This document shows, one piece after another, positions 43,930 to 53,791 of a stretch of 64,000 nucleotides of DNA. The stretch spans positions 14,536,736 to 14,600,735 of the forward strand of contig OW387142.1 of the NCBI GenBank assembly GCA_936440205.1, given 5' to 3'. This DNA comes from Lepidonotus clava (lineage: Eukaryota; Annelida; Polychaeta; Phyllodocida; Polynoidae). The first letter of the stretch is position 1; every line of letters begins with the position of its first letter. The notes below the pieces were generated by a model. That model was not told the origin of the DNA and ran no database searches. It worked only from the letters and a program-made list of their open reading frames with translations. The position numbers and the translations under genes were made by a program.

Positions 43930-45670
43930 AGGAAAAATTATTTTAATCTAGGGCATAGCCTTATTTACTAAATATCATATAAGTTTATTTCAATATCGAA
44001 AATAAATTGAAATATACTATATTAATTTATAAATCTTCTAAATCAATAAATTTGTTAACCCTGCTTGTATAGCCTCTCATGTTGACAAGAAAACGTCATC
44101 GCTTTTCGTGTATTTCGTGTAGTCTTAATCTCGTTAAGATTTGCTTGTATTTACTAAATCGTTAAAATTTGCTTGTATTTACTAAATATCTAATCGTTAA
44201 GATTTGCTTGTATTTACTAAATATCATATAAGTTTATTTCAATATCGAAATTAAACGTATATTAAAAATGGTGTTTCTATATAATAACAAAAAACATAAA
44301 TCATAAATTGTGGTTATGTTCATATTTAATTCATTTTTGTACATTCACATCTCCTTGGTTTACATCTCCTTGGATTTTCACAAGTATTGATTGCATCTCC
44401 TTGGATTTCATAAGTACTTAATTTCATTTTTGTACATTCACATCTCGTTGGATTTTCACAAGTATTGCATCTCCTTGGATTTCATCACAAGTATCACATC
44501 TCCATGGATTTCATAAGTACAATACATGTTGTAAGTTCTTTTGTATTACAAACATAACCTTTTTGTTGTAATAACCTTTTTTATTAAAAAGCGCATCTAC
44601 CTTTAAGTAAATTATAGAAACTTTACAGGTTTATTTATTCAATTTAATTATTTTATAAATGTTATAGGTTTATAAATGTTATAGGTAACTCGGCTTGAAT
44701 CTACTTACATTCTAACAGTTTTAATATTTCAACAATTTTAATATTTCAACATCAATAACAAATCAACATCAGTAACGAACCACTCTTAACAGTTTTAATA
44801 TTTTAACATCAGTAATCACTCTTAGCAGTTTTTATTTCATCATTTAATATTCCAACATCAGTAACCAAACTTAATGTGACCTTATTTATACTCAGTAGAT
44901 TTAAATGTACTTAACCAAAGACTATAATGGCATTTGTTTCAAGGCTTCATCCTTCAAACAATTAAGTCCTTATTAGTTCAGTTTAAGTAACCATACATCT
45001 GTAGTCGCCAAAACTTGAGCTCAAGGCAATCGCGCTGGAAGGCACTTCTGCTAACCATCGTAATAACCTTTAAGCGAACTTCATTCACGGCGAGCCAAGG
45101 TCCAGTCACTTCTCGTAGCAACCCCAGGACCACCAGTCAAGGTTACTTCTTTCATCTACTGGTGAGCCAAGGTCCAGTCACTTCTCATAGCAACCCCAGG
45201 ACCACCAGTCAAGGTACCACCAGTCAAGGTTACTTCTTTCATCTACTGATCAGTCCAGTTGTAAGCTTATGGTAACCGCGCTGGAAGACTTCTTTCCATC
45301 GTGATAACCTTTACATACAACTTCATTAGTCACACAGTTTAGGTTACACTTTAGTCAACTATCACAGGTTGACTACACAAATTTAAAATTATAATACATG
45401 TTAAAATTTTAAAAGGTTGAAGACAAACAATTTTTAAATAATATAAAAATTTAAAACTTAAATCAAATAATAATATTAAAAACATTTCTTAAATTCAAGC
45501 CGAGCATACTTATAACAAATTATTATTTTATTATAACAAAATAAATTACTAATACTAATATTAACCTATAAACTTTCTTTTATTTACATTTGAATATATA
45601 AAGCTTGTCTTTAGCAAATTTATATAAATTCTTGTAACCTTAGCTAGTTTTCAAACATAAAAATATTTGC
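43930..45670. repeat. Tandem-repeat flank of the Polinton
   Basis: Several arrays follow one another: units of tttgcttgtatttactaaat (about 43965-44250), units of acatctccttggatttca (about 44340-44525), units of acatcagtaac / ttttaatattt (about 44710-44870), and a 71-base unit duplicated at 45092 and 45163 (gagccaaggtccagtcactt). Noncoding. Confidence 0.75.
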
Positions 45671-45678
45671 ATACATGT

Positions 45679-46005
45679 TCAAACGGTAGAAATATTTGTA
45701 TCTAATTTGTTTGACATATATTTCCTTGCAGTCGGTTTATCTAATAGAGGTTGAATAAGTTTTTTATTTTCACACCTTAAAAATAATTTTTCAATTATTT
45801 TACCCTTCATTTTTTGTGACAGCATCATACAATCCAAAAATACATATTCAGGTTGCAATATTGGTTTCTTTAACTCTAAACCTATAACAATCAAACTAAC
45901 TACTAGTGTTAAAGTTAACCCTCCAAAACCAAGCTTTGTTGGAGTAGGTTTTAAATCCATTTTGGATAAAGCTTCCATTTCAATACATATATATATATAA
46001 TGCAA
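45679..46005 (-). CDS. Polinton small membrane-type protein, 108 codons
   Basis: Unknown protein with one predicted membrane helix (about residues 27-45, GFGGLTLTLVVSLIVIGLEL), followed by a charged C-terminal half. It lies at the leftmost end of the minus-strand gene run, after the protease gene. Function unknown. Confidence 0.5.
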   Translation of the reverse strand: MHYIYICIEMEALSKMDLKPTPTKLGFGGLTLTLVVSLIVIGLELKKPILQPEYVFLDCMMLSQKMKGKIIEKLFLRCENKKLIQPLLDKPTARKYMSNKLDTNISTV

Positions 46006-46048
46006 TAAATCATTAATCTTAATAAAATTTATAACCTTATGTATTGCC

Positions 46049-46597
46049 TCATAATGAGACTACTATTTTTTTCAACACTTTCTGCATATGTTTAGAACAT
46101 AAATAACCAGCTTTACATTGATTTTTTCCTTCTACTTTTTTTCTTTGCAGCCTTTTTACAAAACGCTTTACAAGTAAATCATTTTTTAATCTATTATCAG
46201 AAAAATTTTTAAGTATTTCTTTTAAAGTTTTTCCCTTACTTTTATGAAAAACATAATATACAGTATATTCACCACAGACCTTAGATAATATAGATTGCAA
46301 AGCCTGTGTATTATACCTATACGTTTTATTTATTTGCTTAATAAACATTCTAAAATATCTTTTTAAAGGTTTTAACCCATATGAATCAAAGTATTCTGGT
46401 AAGGCTTTGCGTGACTTTAAGAAAAATGCTACCCAATGTTCACCAGCTTTATAATCTTCATCAGTATTAACAATATATGCTGCAGGATATTTGATACCTT
46501 TTAAACATGGTAATCGATTTGATGAATACACACCTTTAAAAATACTGGAAGTTACACAATTACTTTTCAAAATATTTTCAATTTCATATCCGTACAT
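46049..46597 (-). CDS. Polinton adenovirus-type maturation cysteine protease
   Basis: 182 codons, close to the adenovirus endoprotease length (about 204). It shows the C5-family order: GEHWVAFFL (His54), YFDSYG (Asp71), and LQSILSKVCGEY (Gln101 for the oxyanion hole, Cys108 nucleophile). In the family this enzyme cleaves capsid precursors during virion maturation. It lies directly beside the major capsid gene with an 8-base gap, as often in Polintons. Confidence 0.9.
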   Translation of the reverse strand: MYGYEIENILKSNCVTSSIFKGVYSSNRLPCLKGIKYPAAYIVNTDEDYKAGEHWVAFFLKSRKALPEYFDSYGLKPLKRYFRMFIKQINKTYRYNTQALQSILSKVCGEYTVYYVFHKSKGKTLKEILKNFSDNRLKNDLLVKRFVKRLQRKKVEGKNQCKAGYLCSKHMQKVLKKIVVSL

Positions 46598-46604
46598 TTT
46601 TACA

Positions 46605-47969
46605 TTAAAGTAAACTTGAAATTACTTCAGGCTGATTTGCAGGACCTAAAGCAAGCATGCTATCATATTCATTATAAAATATCATAACTATTCCATGAGC
46701 AACAGGATTTTTTAATGTTGCAATTACATTAATTGTACCACTTTCAGTCAACTCAAAACTATTTGCATTTGGTGCGGTTTTAGATAAATCAAAACAAAAC
46801 AAAGTATTACCATTCTTAAATTCATCTGGCGTTATACTCACAGGGTTATTTGAAAATAATCTCCCTGTTGCATACATCATTGCTGTGTATGCTTCATGGA
46901 AATTATCTTCATCGAAATCTAATTTTGACATTTCACAAAAAGGTGAAATATCTTTCCCCCTTTGCAAAACAATATCTGTAACCCCAAAATTTTGAAAATT
47001 AAATGGATTGTGAGTTAAACTCCCATCCCATGCACGTGAATCAACTAATCCCACAATTATTCTTTTAGGAAGTTCACCATTTGAAATCATTCTATTTTCT
47101 TGCAATATCGATCTATTTGGACCTTGAGTTGAATACTTTAACTCAACTCTTCTAAATGGAAATTTCATAAGTTTATTTTTTTCTCGTGCCATATCTAATT
47201 CATTTAAAAAAACATCATCTAAAGTAACTCTTTTAACAAATAAAACAGCATCTTCTATTTCTATTTTATATTGCCTTGTAGCGCTTTGTGCCATTAATGC
47301 AAAATTTTCCTCATTTCTAATCAATCTTATTTTCATATCTACATCACCTGGAAATTTTTTAGGTTGATTAAAAAGATCATTATGAATTTTGCAAATAAGT
47401 TGAAAACTTTTACCATATTGTGTTGTAAGAAATCTTTTCTTTGCACCAGTATTATGAGTATCATCAAAATCTTCAACTTCATTAAAATCTTTATCATCTA
47501 AAAAAAAACCAGAAAGTTCTCCAAAAGATTCAAGAACAGAACGTTTATAACCTAAAAGATATTCTATATAAGCCTTGTATGCATAATGAGTATCACTACT
47601 AGTTATTAACTTATTACTTATATAAATTTCCACATCTTTAAATAAGGCTCCAGACAAATAATTAACAGGAAATACTTTTGATGGATTTGGAATTTCACCT
47701 GCATGAGCTCCTTGTGCTGGAGGTCTTGCAGGTGCAGTTCCATCTGGTTTTAGTATTTTTAAAGTAAGATGTAAAAATGTTTGAGACAAGTCTATAAAAT
47801 CAGCTTTATTTGATTTAAATGCAAACTCTAAAGGGCCACCTTGACTTACATTACTAATTGAATATAATTTTGAATAAAAACTTGTTCTAGATGTTGCATC
47901 TGTTGGTGGAATATTAAAATAATCATAACTTGAATCAACACACAGACAAGAATCTTTATGCATAGCCAT
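46605..47969 (-). CDS. Polinton major capsid protein (double jelly-roll type)
   Basis: 454 codons. The N-terminus (DYFNIPPTDATSRTSFY) and segments such as FIDLSQTFLHLTLKI, VNYLSGALFKDVEIYISN and FRRVELKYSTQGPN match my memory of the F54H12.2-like proteins annotated in many animal genomes, which are Polinton major capsid proteins. A double jelly-roll fold is established for the family; here it is inferred. It sits between the protease and the small virion-like protein. Confidence 0.88.
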   Translation of the reverse strand: MAMHKDSCLCVDSSYDYFNIPPTDATSRTSFYSKLYSISNVSQGGPLEFAFKSNKADFIDLSQTFLHLTLKILKPDGTAPARPPAQGAHAGEIPNPSKVFPVNYLSGALFKDVEIYISNKLITSSDTHYAYKAYIEYLLGYKRSVLESFGELSGFFLDDKDFNEVEDFDDTHNTGAKKRFLTTQYGKSFQLICKIHNDLFNQPKKFPGDVDMKIRLIRNEENFALMAQSATRQYKIEIEDAVLFVKRVTLDDVFLNELDMAREKNKLMKFPFRRVELKYSTQGPNRSILQENRMISNGELPKRIIVGLVDSRAWDGSLTHNPFNFQNFGVTDIVLQRGKDISPFCEMSKLDFDEDNFHEAYTAMMYATGRLFSNNPVSITPDEFKNGNTLFCFDLSKTAPNANSFELTESGTINVIATLKNPVAHGIVMIFYNEYDSMLALGPANQPEVISSLL

Positions 47970-48047
47970 TTTTTAAATTATACATTAAATTATCAAACTA
48001 GTTTTAGATCTTATCTTAAGAAGATTTAGATCTTATCTTAAGAAGAT

Positions 48048-48590
48048 TTAGCTAAATATATCTTCTTCTTCAGAATCATAAGTTACTCTCCTCTTTTTTC
48101 TTTTATTTTCTTTAAAACTAGACTGATTTTTTCTTTTTTGTTTATTTGATATTTTTTCCTTTATTTTGTCAGAAATATAGTCCACAGAATCTTTTGTTAA
48201 TTCTTCCAACTGTTTCTTTGCCTCTTTTTTCAAAACTTCTTTAGCACTTTGACCCTGAATAATTTTCTTAACAGCAGTCATTCCAGCTTTTTTCCCTCTC
48301 TTAATAATTTCACGCTTAGCTGTTTTGGCAACATTCTTTAAAGCTGGCTTTGCCATTCTTAAAGCTGGTTTAATTAATTTAGCTGCAGGTTTAGCTAAAC
48401 GCAAAACTGACTTCGCTATTGCTGAAAAAATACTTCCTATACCATATCCTTTTTGATTCTGAACTCCAATAAATGGAGGAATAAAAGAATATCCTCCATA
48501 TCCATAACCCTCTTGTAAAAATCGAGAATTATTTTCATCAAAAAAATGCTTATAGTCACAAGCATGATTTTCTCCACAATATTTTTGCAT
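48048..48590 (-). CDS. Polinton minor virion protein, pVI/pX-like, basic
   Basis: 180 codons. A Gly/Tyr-rich N-terminus (GYGYGGYSFIPPF) is followed by an amphipathic Ala/Lys/Pro-rich region (IFSAIAKSVLRLAKPAAKLI, then repeated AKPALK motifs) and a basic C-terminus with KRKKRRVTYDSEEED. The composition is like adenovirus cement or core proteins that bind membranes or DNA. The role is inferred from composition and position beside the capsid gene. Confidence 0.6.
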   Translation of the reverse strand: MQKYCGENHACDYKHFFDENNSRFLQEGYGYGGYSFIPPFIGVQNQKGYGIGSIFSAIAKSVLRLAKPAAKLIKPALRMAKPALKNVAKTAKREIIKRGKKAGMTAVKKIIQGQSAKEVLKKEAKKQLEELTKDSVDYISDKIKEKISNKQKRKNQSSFKENKRKKRRVTYDSEEEDIFS

Positions 48591-48670
48591 TTTAATTATT
48601 ATATACTTTTAACTTTATAAACATTAAAAACGCTAACATTTGATTCATTTAAGATTAATCTTAAAGTAAT

Positions 48671-49651
48671 TTACTTTTCAGCTGGTTTCCATGCATCCCA
48701 TTTTGAAGTATGTTTAATTCTTCTTCCAAACCTTGATCTTTCCTCTGCACTATCTTTTGTTTTCTTACTGCCTGAAAAAATCCTGTCTTGATATGGTTTG
48801 TTCATAGATTTCTTTTTCTTTTTCTTTTTTAAAGAATCAAAAATGTCAACCTCTGGTTGATCAAATGTAGGCGAAGGTAACTTTTCTTCAAATGTAGGCG
48901 AAGGTAACTTTTCTTCTATTTCACCAATATCAATGTTAGCACGGTTTTTTGAAATAGGCGTATAAAAATCATCTTGATCTGGAAGACCAGCAAAATCTAA
49001 TTTATCCTCTTCATCTTGACTTAAAGATTTATTAATAGTTTCCATAATTTTTTCTCTTTCAGTTTCTTCAAGAGGATATTTAGCAGGAGTAAGAAATTCA
49101 TCATCTTTATTTTTTCGAAAACTTTCAGGTTTATTTTTAAACCAAGATTTTGGTACTTTTACTGTTTGTAAAAATTCCCAAAGTTGATCAACACCTCGAG
49201 GTTCCTTTTCGAATTGTTTTGTTTTTGAAAAAAATTTCATTATATTTAAAATATTTGAACCTTTAATAACTTTGCCCTGTAAATTTATTTCTCCCTCAGC
49301 ATTCCATGTTCCATTATTTTCCAAAATTTTATCTAAAATACTTTGTGCATTTGGTCTTTGTGACACTGAAATTCCTTTTAATATTTTAAAAGTACTTGGC
49401 TTTAAATTATTTTTATCATCTTCAGTTCTTCTTCCCTCTAAATTTAAATCCTTAGTTAAAGCTGGTTTTACAGGAGGTGGTATATATGTTGTATGAACAG
49501 AATAAGGCTTTTTATTAAACATACGCTCCTGCATTAAATCTTTTTGTCTTTTTAAAGTATAAAGTTCATTATGACTAGGTACTTCTTCACTAAAGGTACA
49601 GCTTTTAAACATTGCATAAGGAATTATTATACTTTCTTTAAAAGTAGCCAT
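48671..49651 (-). CDS. Polinton protein of unknown function, 326 codons
   Basis: No family recognised. It has a tandem duplication EEKLPSPTF EEKLPSPTF, mirrored in the DNA by a 27-base duplication near 48862-48915, a run of nine lysines within FDSLKKKKKKKSMNK, and a basic end with FGRRIKHTSKWDAW. It lies in the virion-gene cluster, so a structural or scaffold role is a guess. Confidence 0.6.
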   Translation of the reverse strand: MATFKESIIIPYAMFKSCTFSEEVPSHNELYTLKRQKDLMQERMFNKKPYSVHTTYIPPPVKPALTKDLNLEGRRTEDDKNNLKPSTFKILKGISVSQRPNAQSILDKILENNGTWNAEGEINLQGKVIKGSNILNIMKFFSKTKQFEKEPRGVDQLWEFLQTVKVPKSWFKNKPESFRKNKDDEFLTPAKYPLEETEREKIMETINKSLSQDEEDKLDFAGLPDQDDFYTPISKNRANIDIGEIEEKLPSPTFEEKLPSPTFDQPEVDIFDSLKKKKKKKSMNKPYQDRIFSGSKKTKDSAEERSRFGRRIKHTSKWDAWKPAEK

Positions 49652-49707
49652 TTTGGTAATTTTAATTTCAAGTTAATTCTTGTTAATCATACAAAAATTA
49701 ATCAATA

Positions 49708-50064
49708 TTATGCATTACTTATACCTGCTGCAACAGATGCAGCTATAATTGGAAGTAAAAGTGGTAAAAATCCTCCTTTCTGTTTTAAAACTTCTTTACG
49801 TTTCTTAAAAGGCATTTTTTGTTTTACCACTTCTCTTAAAACTTTTTTAAATTTCTTTAACTTATGATAATGTGACTTCTTTATAGGTATATTTCCTTTC
49901 AAAACATTATAGACACAATCACAAATTGCATAAATATCTTCAGCATCAGCTGAATCAAGAATTCTATTTCTCTTCTTTTTGCTATGTGCCTCACATACTA
50001 AAACAAGAAAATGTCTATGCTTATGAGCATAGCTTTCTTTCTTTGTCTTTTTTAACCTACCCAT
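49708..50064 (-). CDS. Polinton small basic protein with C-terminal hydrophobic segment
   Basis: 118 codons. A Lys/His-rich start is followed by ILDSADAEDIYAICDCVYNV, a very basic middle (KLKKFKKVLREVVKQKMPFK) and a hydrophobic end (GGFLPLLLPIIAASVAAGI). This plan (basic, then GGFLPLLLP-type tail) recurs in animal Polintons. The function is not known; DNA condensation or membrane action are possibilities. Confidence 0.65.
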   Translation of the reverse strand: MGRLKKTKKESYAHKHRHFLVLVCEAHSKKKRNRILDSADAEDIYAICDCVYNVLKGNIPIKKSHYHKLKKFKKVLREVVKQKMPFKKRKEVLKQKGGFLPLLLPIIAASVAAGISNA

Positions 50065-50319
50065 TTTACTTTAAATAATTTAAGTTTATTATGTACATAA
50101 TCTTAAAGACATTTCTTTAGTGTGTAAAATTAATCGTGACTCAATGTAAACTAATAATAATAATACAAATAAATAAATATTTCAATTTTGTTTTATACCT
50201 TTGTCCAACAAACAATAAAATTGCTTTCTTTTTTTGTCTTCTTTCAAGTACATAATCTTAATGGTATTTGTTATTAAACTTCTATTCAACAAGTACATAA
50301 TCTTAATGGTATTTGTTAT
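50065..50319. other. Spacer between Polinton genes
   Basis: AT-rich spacer containing two copies of acataatcttaatggtattt (about 50250 and 50293) and aacttctattcaa units. Noncoding. Confidence 0.5.
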
Positions 50320-51039
50320 TTAACTTCTATTCAAAGTAAAACAATGTTGAACATCTCCAAACATATTTGTACGAAACATAGCATTTTTAGGTGATTGTTG
50401 ATGGCCATCTATAAATAAATAGCCGTGCGGTCTATCAACAGCATGTGTAAATATATTAACAAAGCAGCGTTGATTCTTAGGCATTAATTTTCTAGCAAGA
50501 GAATAAGCTATAGTTTGGTCTAATGGCGAATTGAAAATACATAAATAGGTAGCATTTTTAGTTAAATTTTTTCTTTCCTTACCATCATGAAATAAATTTT
50601 GCGAAATAAAAATAACACTTACATTTTCATGATGTGTTCGCTTGGTAAAAAATTCTGAAACTAACTTATTATTTCCACATTCAGCCATTAAATCATCAAA
50701 AATTGCTAGTCCTCTTTTATTAGAATCTATTAAACTATTAAAAGACTCCGGTAATCCGTTATAAAATTGAACATTTCTTAATTGTAAATATGGATCACGT
50801 GGAAAAGTTTCTCCATAAAACCATAGAATATAATCAAATTCATTATCAACTATCCTTGAATCATTTTTTAACAAATCAATAACAAAAGTAGTTTTTCCAC
50901 AATTACTTGGTCCAGCTATTATTAATGAAAATGGTGTTTTTAATCTAGCATCAAAAATAGTAAATTGACCTTCAAACGCCATTGTACACGGATTAAATTT
51001 TGTAAATATTTCCTTAATCTTACACGAATTAATATTCAA
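50320..51039 (-). CDS. Polinton packaging ATPase (FtsK/HerA, A32-like)
   Basis: Walker A GPSNCGKT at residues 43-50 and Walker B LAIFDD at 111-116 of the longest frame. ILWFYGE and FFTKRTHHENVSVIFISQN (sensor region) also fit viral genome-packaging ATPases. The natural start is probably Met20 (MAFEGQFTIFD), because the upstream part lies in a 72-base tandem duplication next to the integrase gene. Confidence 0.92.
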   Translation of the reverse strand: MNINSCKIKEIFTKFNPCTMAFEGQFTIFDARLKTPFSLIIAGPSNCGKTTFVIDLLKNDSRIVDNEFDYILWFYGETFPRDPYLQLRNVQFYNGLPESFNSLIDSNKRGLAIFDDLMAECGNNKLVSEFFTKRTHHENVSVIFISQNLFHDGKERKNLTKNATYLCIFNSPLDQTIAYSLARKLMPKNQRCFVNIFTHAVDRPHGYLFIDGHQQSPKNAMFRTNMFGDVQHCFTLNRS

Positions 51040-51149
51040 CCTTTTACTTTAGACATTTCTTCTTTATATACTCCTCTCCTCCTTGTAATCTTACACGAAT
51101 TAATATTCAACCTTTTACTTTAGACATTTCTTCTTTATATACTCCTCCT
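51016..51149. repeat. 72-base tandem duplication between integrase and ATPase genes
   Basis: The segment starting aatcttacacgaattaatat at 51016 repeats at 51088 almost exactly. It covers the end of the integrase frame and the leader of the ATPase frame. Confidence 0.9.
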
Positions 51150-52108
51150 TGTAATAATTCATTATTTCTATCCTGTAAAACATAAGTTACAGGTTTTGTA
51201 TTTAATATAAAAGCTATTTTAAATATTTCTTTTCTCCAATTTGATAAAAATCCTCTATTAAAAGTCCTTCTATATTTACTTAATCTTACTTTATCTCCAA
51301 TTTTTAAGTTTAAATCTATTCTTTTAGAATAAAGATGATCTTTATATTGTTTTAACCATAAGTCATGCTGATTATTTTTATTAACTTCAATAGGACTTAT
51401 ACCTAAAGTTCGATGTTTTGTACAATTGTAACTTGAAACAATAGGTTGTAAAGCCTTAAGATATCTTTTAGTTTTATTTGCTTTTAAAAATCTAAATAAT
51501 TTATTTTTATAAGTTCTTATAAATCTTTCCACTATGGCACATTTGGGATCTTGAAAAGTAGAAAATTGATGTATTTTATTTTGCTTTAAAAAGCGACTAA
51601 AAATTCCCTTAAACTCAGAACCTAAATCTGTTTGAACTATTCTAGGTTTCACTTTAGCTCTTTTTAATATTTTTTCAAATGCTAATTTAGTTGTGCTAGA
51701 AGTCTTTAATTTCATTGGTTCTACATAAGCAAATCTCGAAAAACAATCTATTGCAACTAATATATAAATGTTTCCATCATTGTATTGTTTCAACTTTGGA
51801 AGAACTATTAGATCTAATTGCCATTGATCATTTTTACCTCTTACTATTATTTTTCTTCTTAAAAATTTTTTTATAATTGGTTTAAAAGAAGTATAAGTTC
51901 TTGTATTTTGTAAAAAAGTTTTAACATCATTTAAAGTTATATTTTCATTAACACGTTTTGCAGCTTTATATAACTTATTAATAGAAGAAAATGAAGAAGG
52001 ATGCCTAGAATTAAAATAAATAGATATAAGTACATTTAACTTATCTCTTTGATTCATTGCCATTTTAAATACACATCTACCTTTACATTCTAATCTTATC
52101 TTAAGCAA
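51107..52108 (-). CDS. Polinton retroviral-type integrase
   Basis: 333 codons. The rve core shows WQLDLIVLPKL (Asp99), IVQTDLGSEF (Asp161) and AIVERFIRTYKNKLFRFL (Glu194), the candidate DDE triad, with AIDCFSRFAYVEPM between. The C-terminal part (LKIGDKVRLSKYRRTF, WRKEIFKI) is the SH3-like DNA-binding region common to Polinton integrases. An N-terminal Met at about residue 16-18 (MAMNQRDK) is the likelier start. It inserts the element into host DNA. Confidence 0.95.
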   Translation of the reverse strand: MLKIRLECKGRCVFKMAMNQRDKLNVLISIYFNSRHPSSFSSINKLYKAAKRVNENITLNDVKTFLQNTRTYTSFKPIIKKFLRRKIIVRGKNDQWQLDLIVLPKLKQYNDGNIYILVAIDCFSRFAYVEPMKLKTSSTTKLAFEKILKRAKVKPRIVQTDLGSEFKGIFSRFLKQNKIHQFSTFQDPKCAIVERFIRTYKNKLFRFLKANKTKRYLKALQPIVSSYNCTKHRTLGISPIEVNKNNQHDLWLKQYKDHLYSKRIDLNLKIGDKVRLSKYRRTFNRGFLSNWRKEIFKIAFILNTKPVTYVLQDRNNELLQGGVYKEEMSKVKG

Positions 52109-52434
52109 AATTATTTATAATATTACATTGTTTATTTTCAAGCTAAACTAATTTATACTATTCATTAAGCTTAACTAATTTATACTATTCAACTGTCATT
52201 TACCCTAAATTACAACGTCTATCTTCTAAGCTGTGCAAAGTCGGGACTCCAAACATATGCACAAGCAATACAATAAACGCCATAAAAAAAGATAAATATT
52301 GACATGTATTATACATATTTACACTTTGCTTCGGTTATCCAAGAAGCAAAACACCTCCACAAAAAAACGAACATGAAACATTTATTTCATGTGCATTCAT
52401 TATAATATATAATATAATAATATAATATAACTAC
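52109..52434. other. Spacer between Polinton genes
   Basis: AT-rich noncoding spacer with short repeats (aactaatttatactattca twice near 52145-52190, and a TATAA-rich tract near 52400-52430). Confidence 0.5.
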
Positions 52435-53175
52435 TTATTGAATTATATTAAAAAAATTCTTTCCTTTTTTGTCATTTCTTATAACCATTAATGGAATTAA
52501 TCCATATACCATTGCATCCTTATTTTGTTGATTTTTAGCATTTAAATTTTTTTGCTTCACAAATGTAGTTTCTTCATTCTTCATATTAAAAGCATTTTCA
52601 ATATTTTTTTTAGCTCTACCTCCTGTAACCTTCTTTTTCTTTGCTACAGTTTCTCCATTTTCATTATTCTTAGCTACAGTTTCCTCATCCTGATTTACCT
52701 CATTTTGATTTTGAATTTCCTTTTTCTTATACTTTCTCTTAGCTTTTTTTGAAATGTCTTCAACTTTCTTAGTTATATCTTCTTCACTTTCTTCATCAAC
52801 CTCATTATTTTGAATTTCCTTCTTCTTAAACTTTCTCTTAGCCTTTTTTGGAATATCTTCATCAACTTTCTTAGTTATATCTTCTTCACTTTCATCAAAC
52901 TTTGAAAACAGTTGCACTGTTGCATCACTTTCTTGATCACTTTCTTCATTTAAAGACTTCTTTTCACTCTGTTTTATTAAATTTTTTTCCTTTTCCTTTA
53001 TATATTTCTTTTGGCACGAATTGCATCTATTTAAGTCTAATTGAAAATATCTAGGATGGTCATAAGGCTTATGACATCTTATGCACTCCTTAAAAAGACT
53101 ATCTTCACAAGAAATACAGTACTTCTTACCCTGAACCAAAGATTCCTCACTACCACAATAAAAACACACCTCCAT
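52435..53175 (-). CDS. Polinton zinc-ribbon protein with acidic/basic repeats
   Basis: 246 codons. The first 60 residues hold four CxxC-type pairs (CFYCG, CISCE, CIRCH, CNSCQ), likely two zinc ribbons. The rest is Glu/Lys-rich with a duplicated segment (SEEDITKKV ... KKAKRKFKKKEIQN occurs twice). It is probably nucleic-acid binding. No family is named with confidence. Confidence 0.6.
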   Translation of the reverse strand: MEVCFYCGSEESLVQGKKYCISCEDSLFKECIRCHKPYDHPRYFQLDLNRCNSCQKKYIKEKEKNLIKQSEKKSLNEESDQESDATVQLFSKFDESEEDITKKVDEDIPKKAKRKFKKKEIQNNEVDEESEEDITKKVEDISKKAKRKYKKKEIQNQNEVNQDEETVAKNNENGETVAKKKKVTGGRAKKNIENAFNMKNEETTFVKQKNLNAKNQQNKDAMVYGLIPLMVIRNDKKGKNFFNIIQ

Positions 53176-53325
53176 CTTAAAAATTTCTGTTTAAATATTT
53201 ATAAAATGTAAACTTACATTAATGCTCACCTTTAGGCTTGCTTAAATCCCAAAAATTTAGCTAATCACAAGCTAGTTTTGCTGCAATACTATTCTATTAA
53301 GCTTAATATATATCTACCTAATCAT

Positions 53326-53703
53326 TTAAAAACTTATACTTTGCATATCTTCTTCGCTAGAAACTCCAATTTTTTCCAACTCTGTATTCTGTTTTTTAGC
53401 TTGTTTCTTACTTTTCTTCTTTTCCTCTATTTCACTGTCCTCATCAGTAGAAAAATCATTTAATTTTTTCTGTTTCTTCTGCTTTCTTGCCTCATGATCT
53501 AATTTCTTTAGTCTTCTAGCTATTTTCCTCTTTAACCCAAACAACTCACCTAACTCGTCCTTAGTTACTGTAAAACTTTTATTATCTTTCAACAAATCAC
53601 TGAAATGAACATATACTTCTGCTTTAAATATTGTTAAATCTAGTCTTTTCTTTCTTCCAAAAGACAAAACATAACGTGATATTGTTTCCTCCTTTGAAGC
53701 CAT
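53326..53703 (-). CDS. Polinton PC4-like protein (p15 C-terminal domain)
   Basis: 125 codons. Residues about 11-53 (RYVLSFGRKKRLDLTIFK, EVYVHFSDLL, KSFTVTKDELGELF) match the pattern of the PC4/SUB1 fold: a glycine-basic turn, strand, aromatic strand, then a hydrophobic strand and helix. PC4 family proteins bind single-stranded DNA and act in transcription or replication. A Lys-rich, acidic tail follows. It lies beside the PolB gene, consistent with a single-strand-binding role. Confidence 0.6.
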   Translation of the reverse strand: MASKEETISRYVLSFGRKKRLDLTIFKAEVYVHFSDLLKDNKSFTVTKDELGELFGLKRKIARRLKKLDHEARKQKKQKKLNDFSTDEDSEIEEKKKSKKQAKKQNTELEKIGVSSEEDMQSISF

Positions 53704-53791
53704 AATTAATTCTATATTTAATAAACAAACTAATAACTACTATAAAATTACTATTTACCTACTATAAAATCACTAATCACAGGAATATTTC

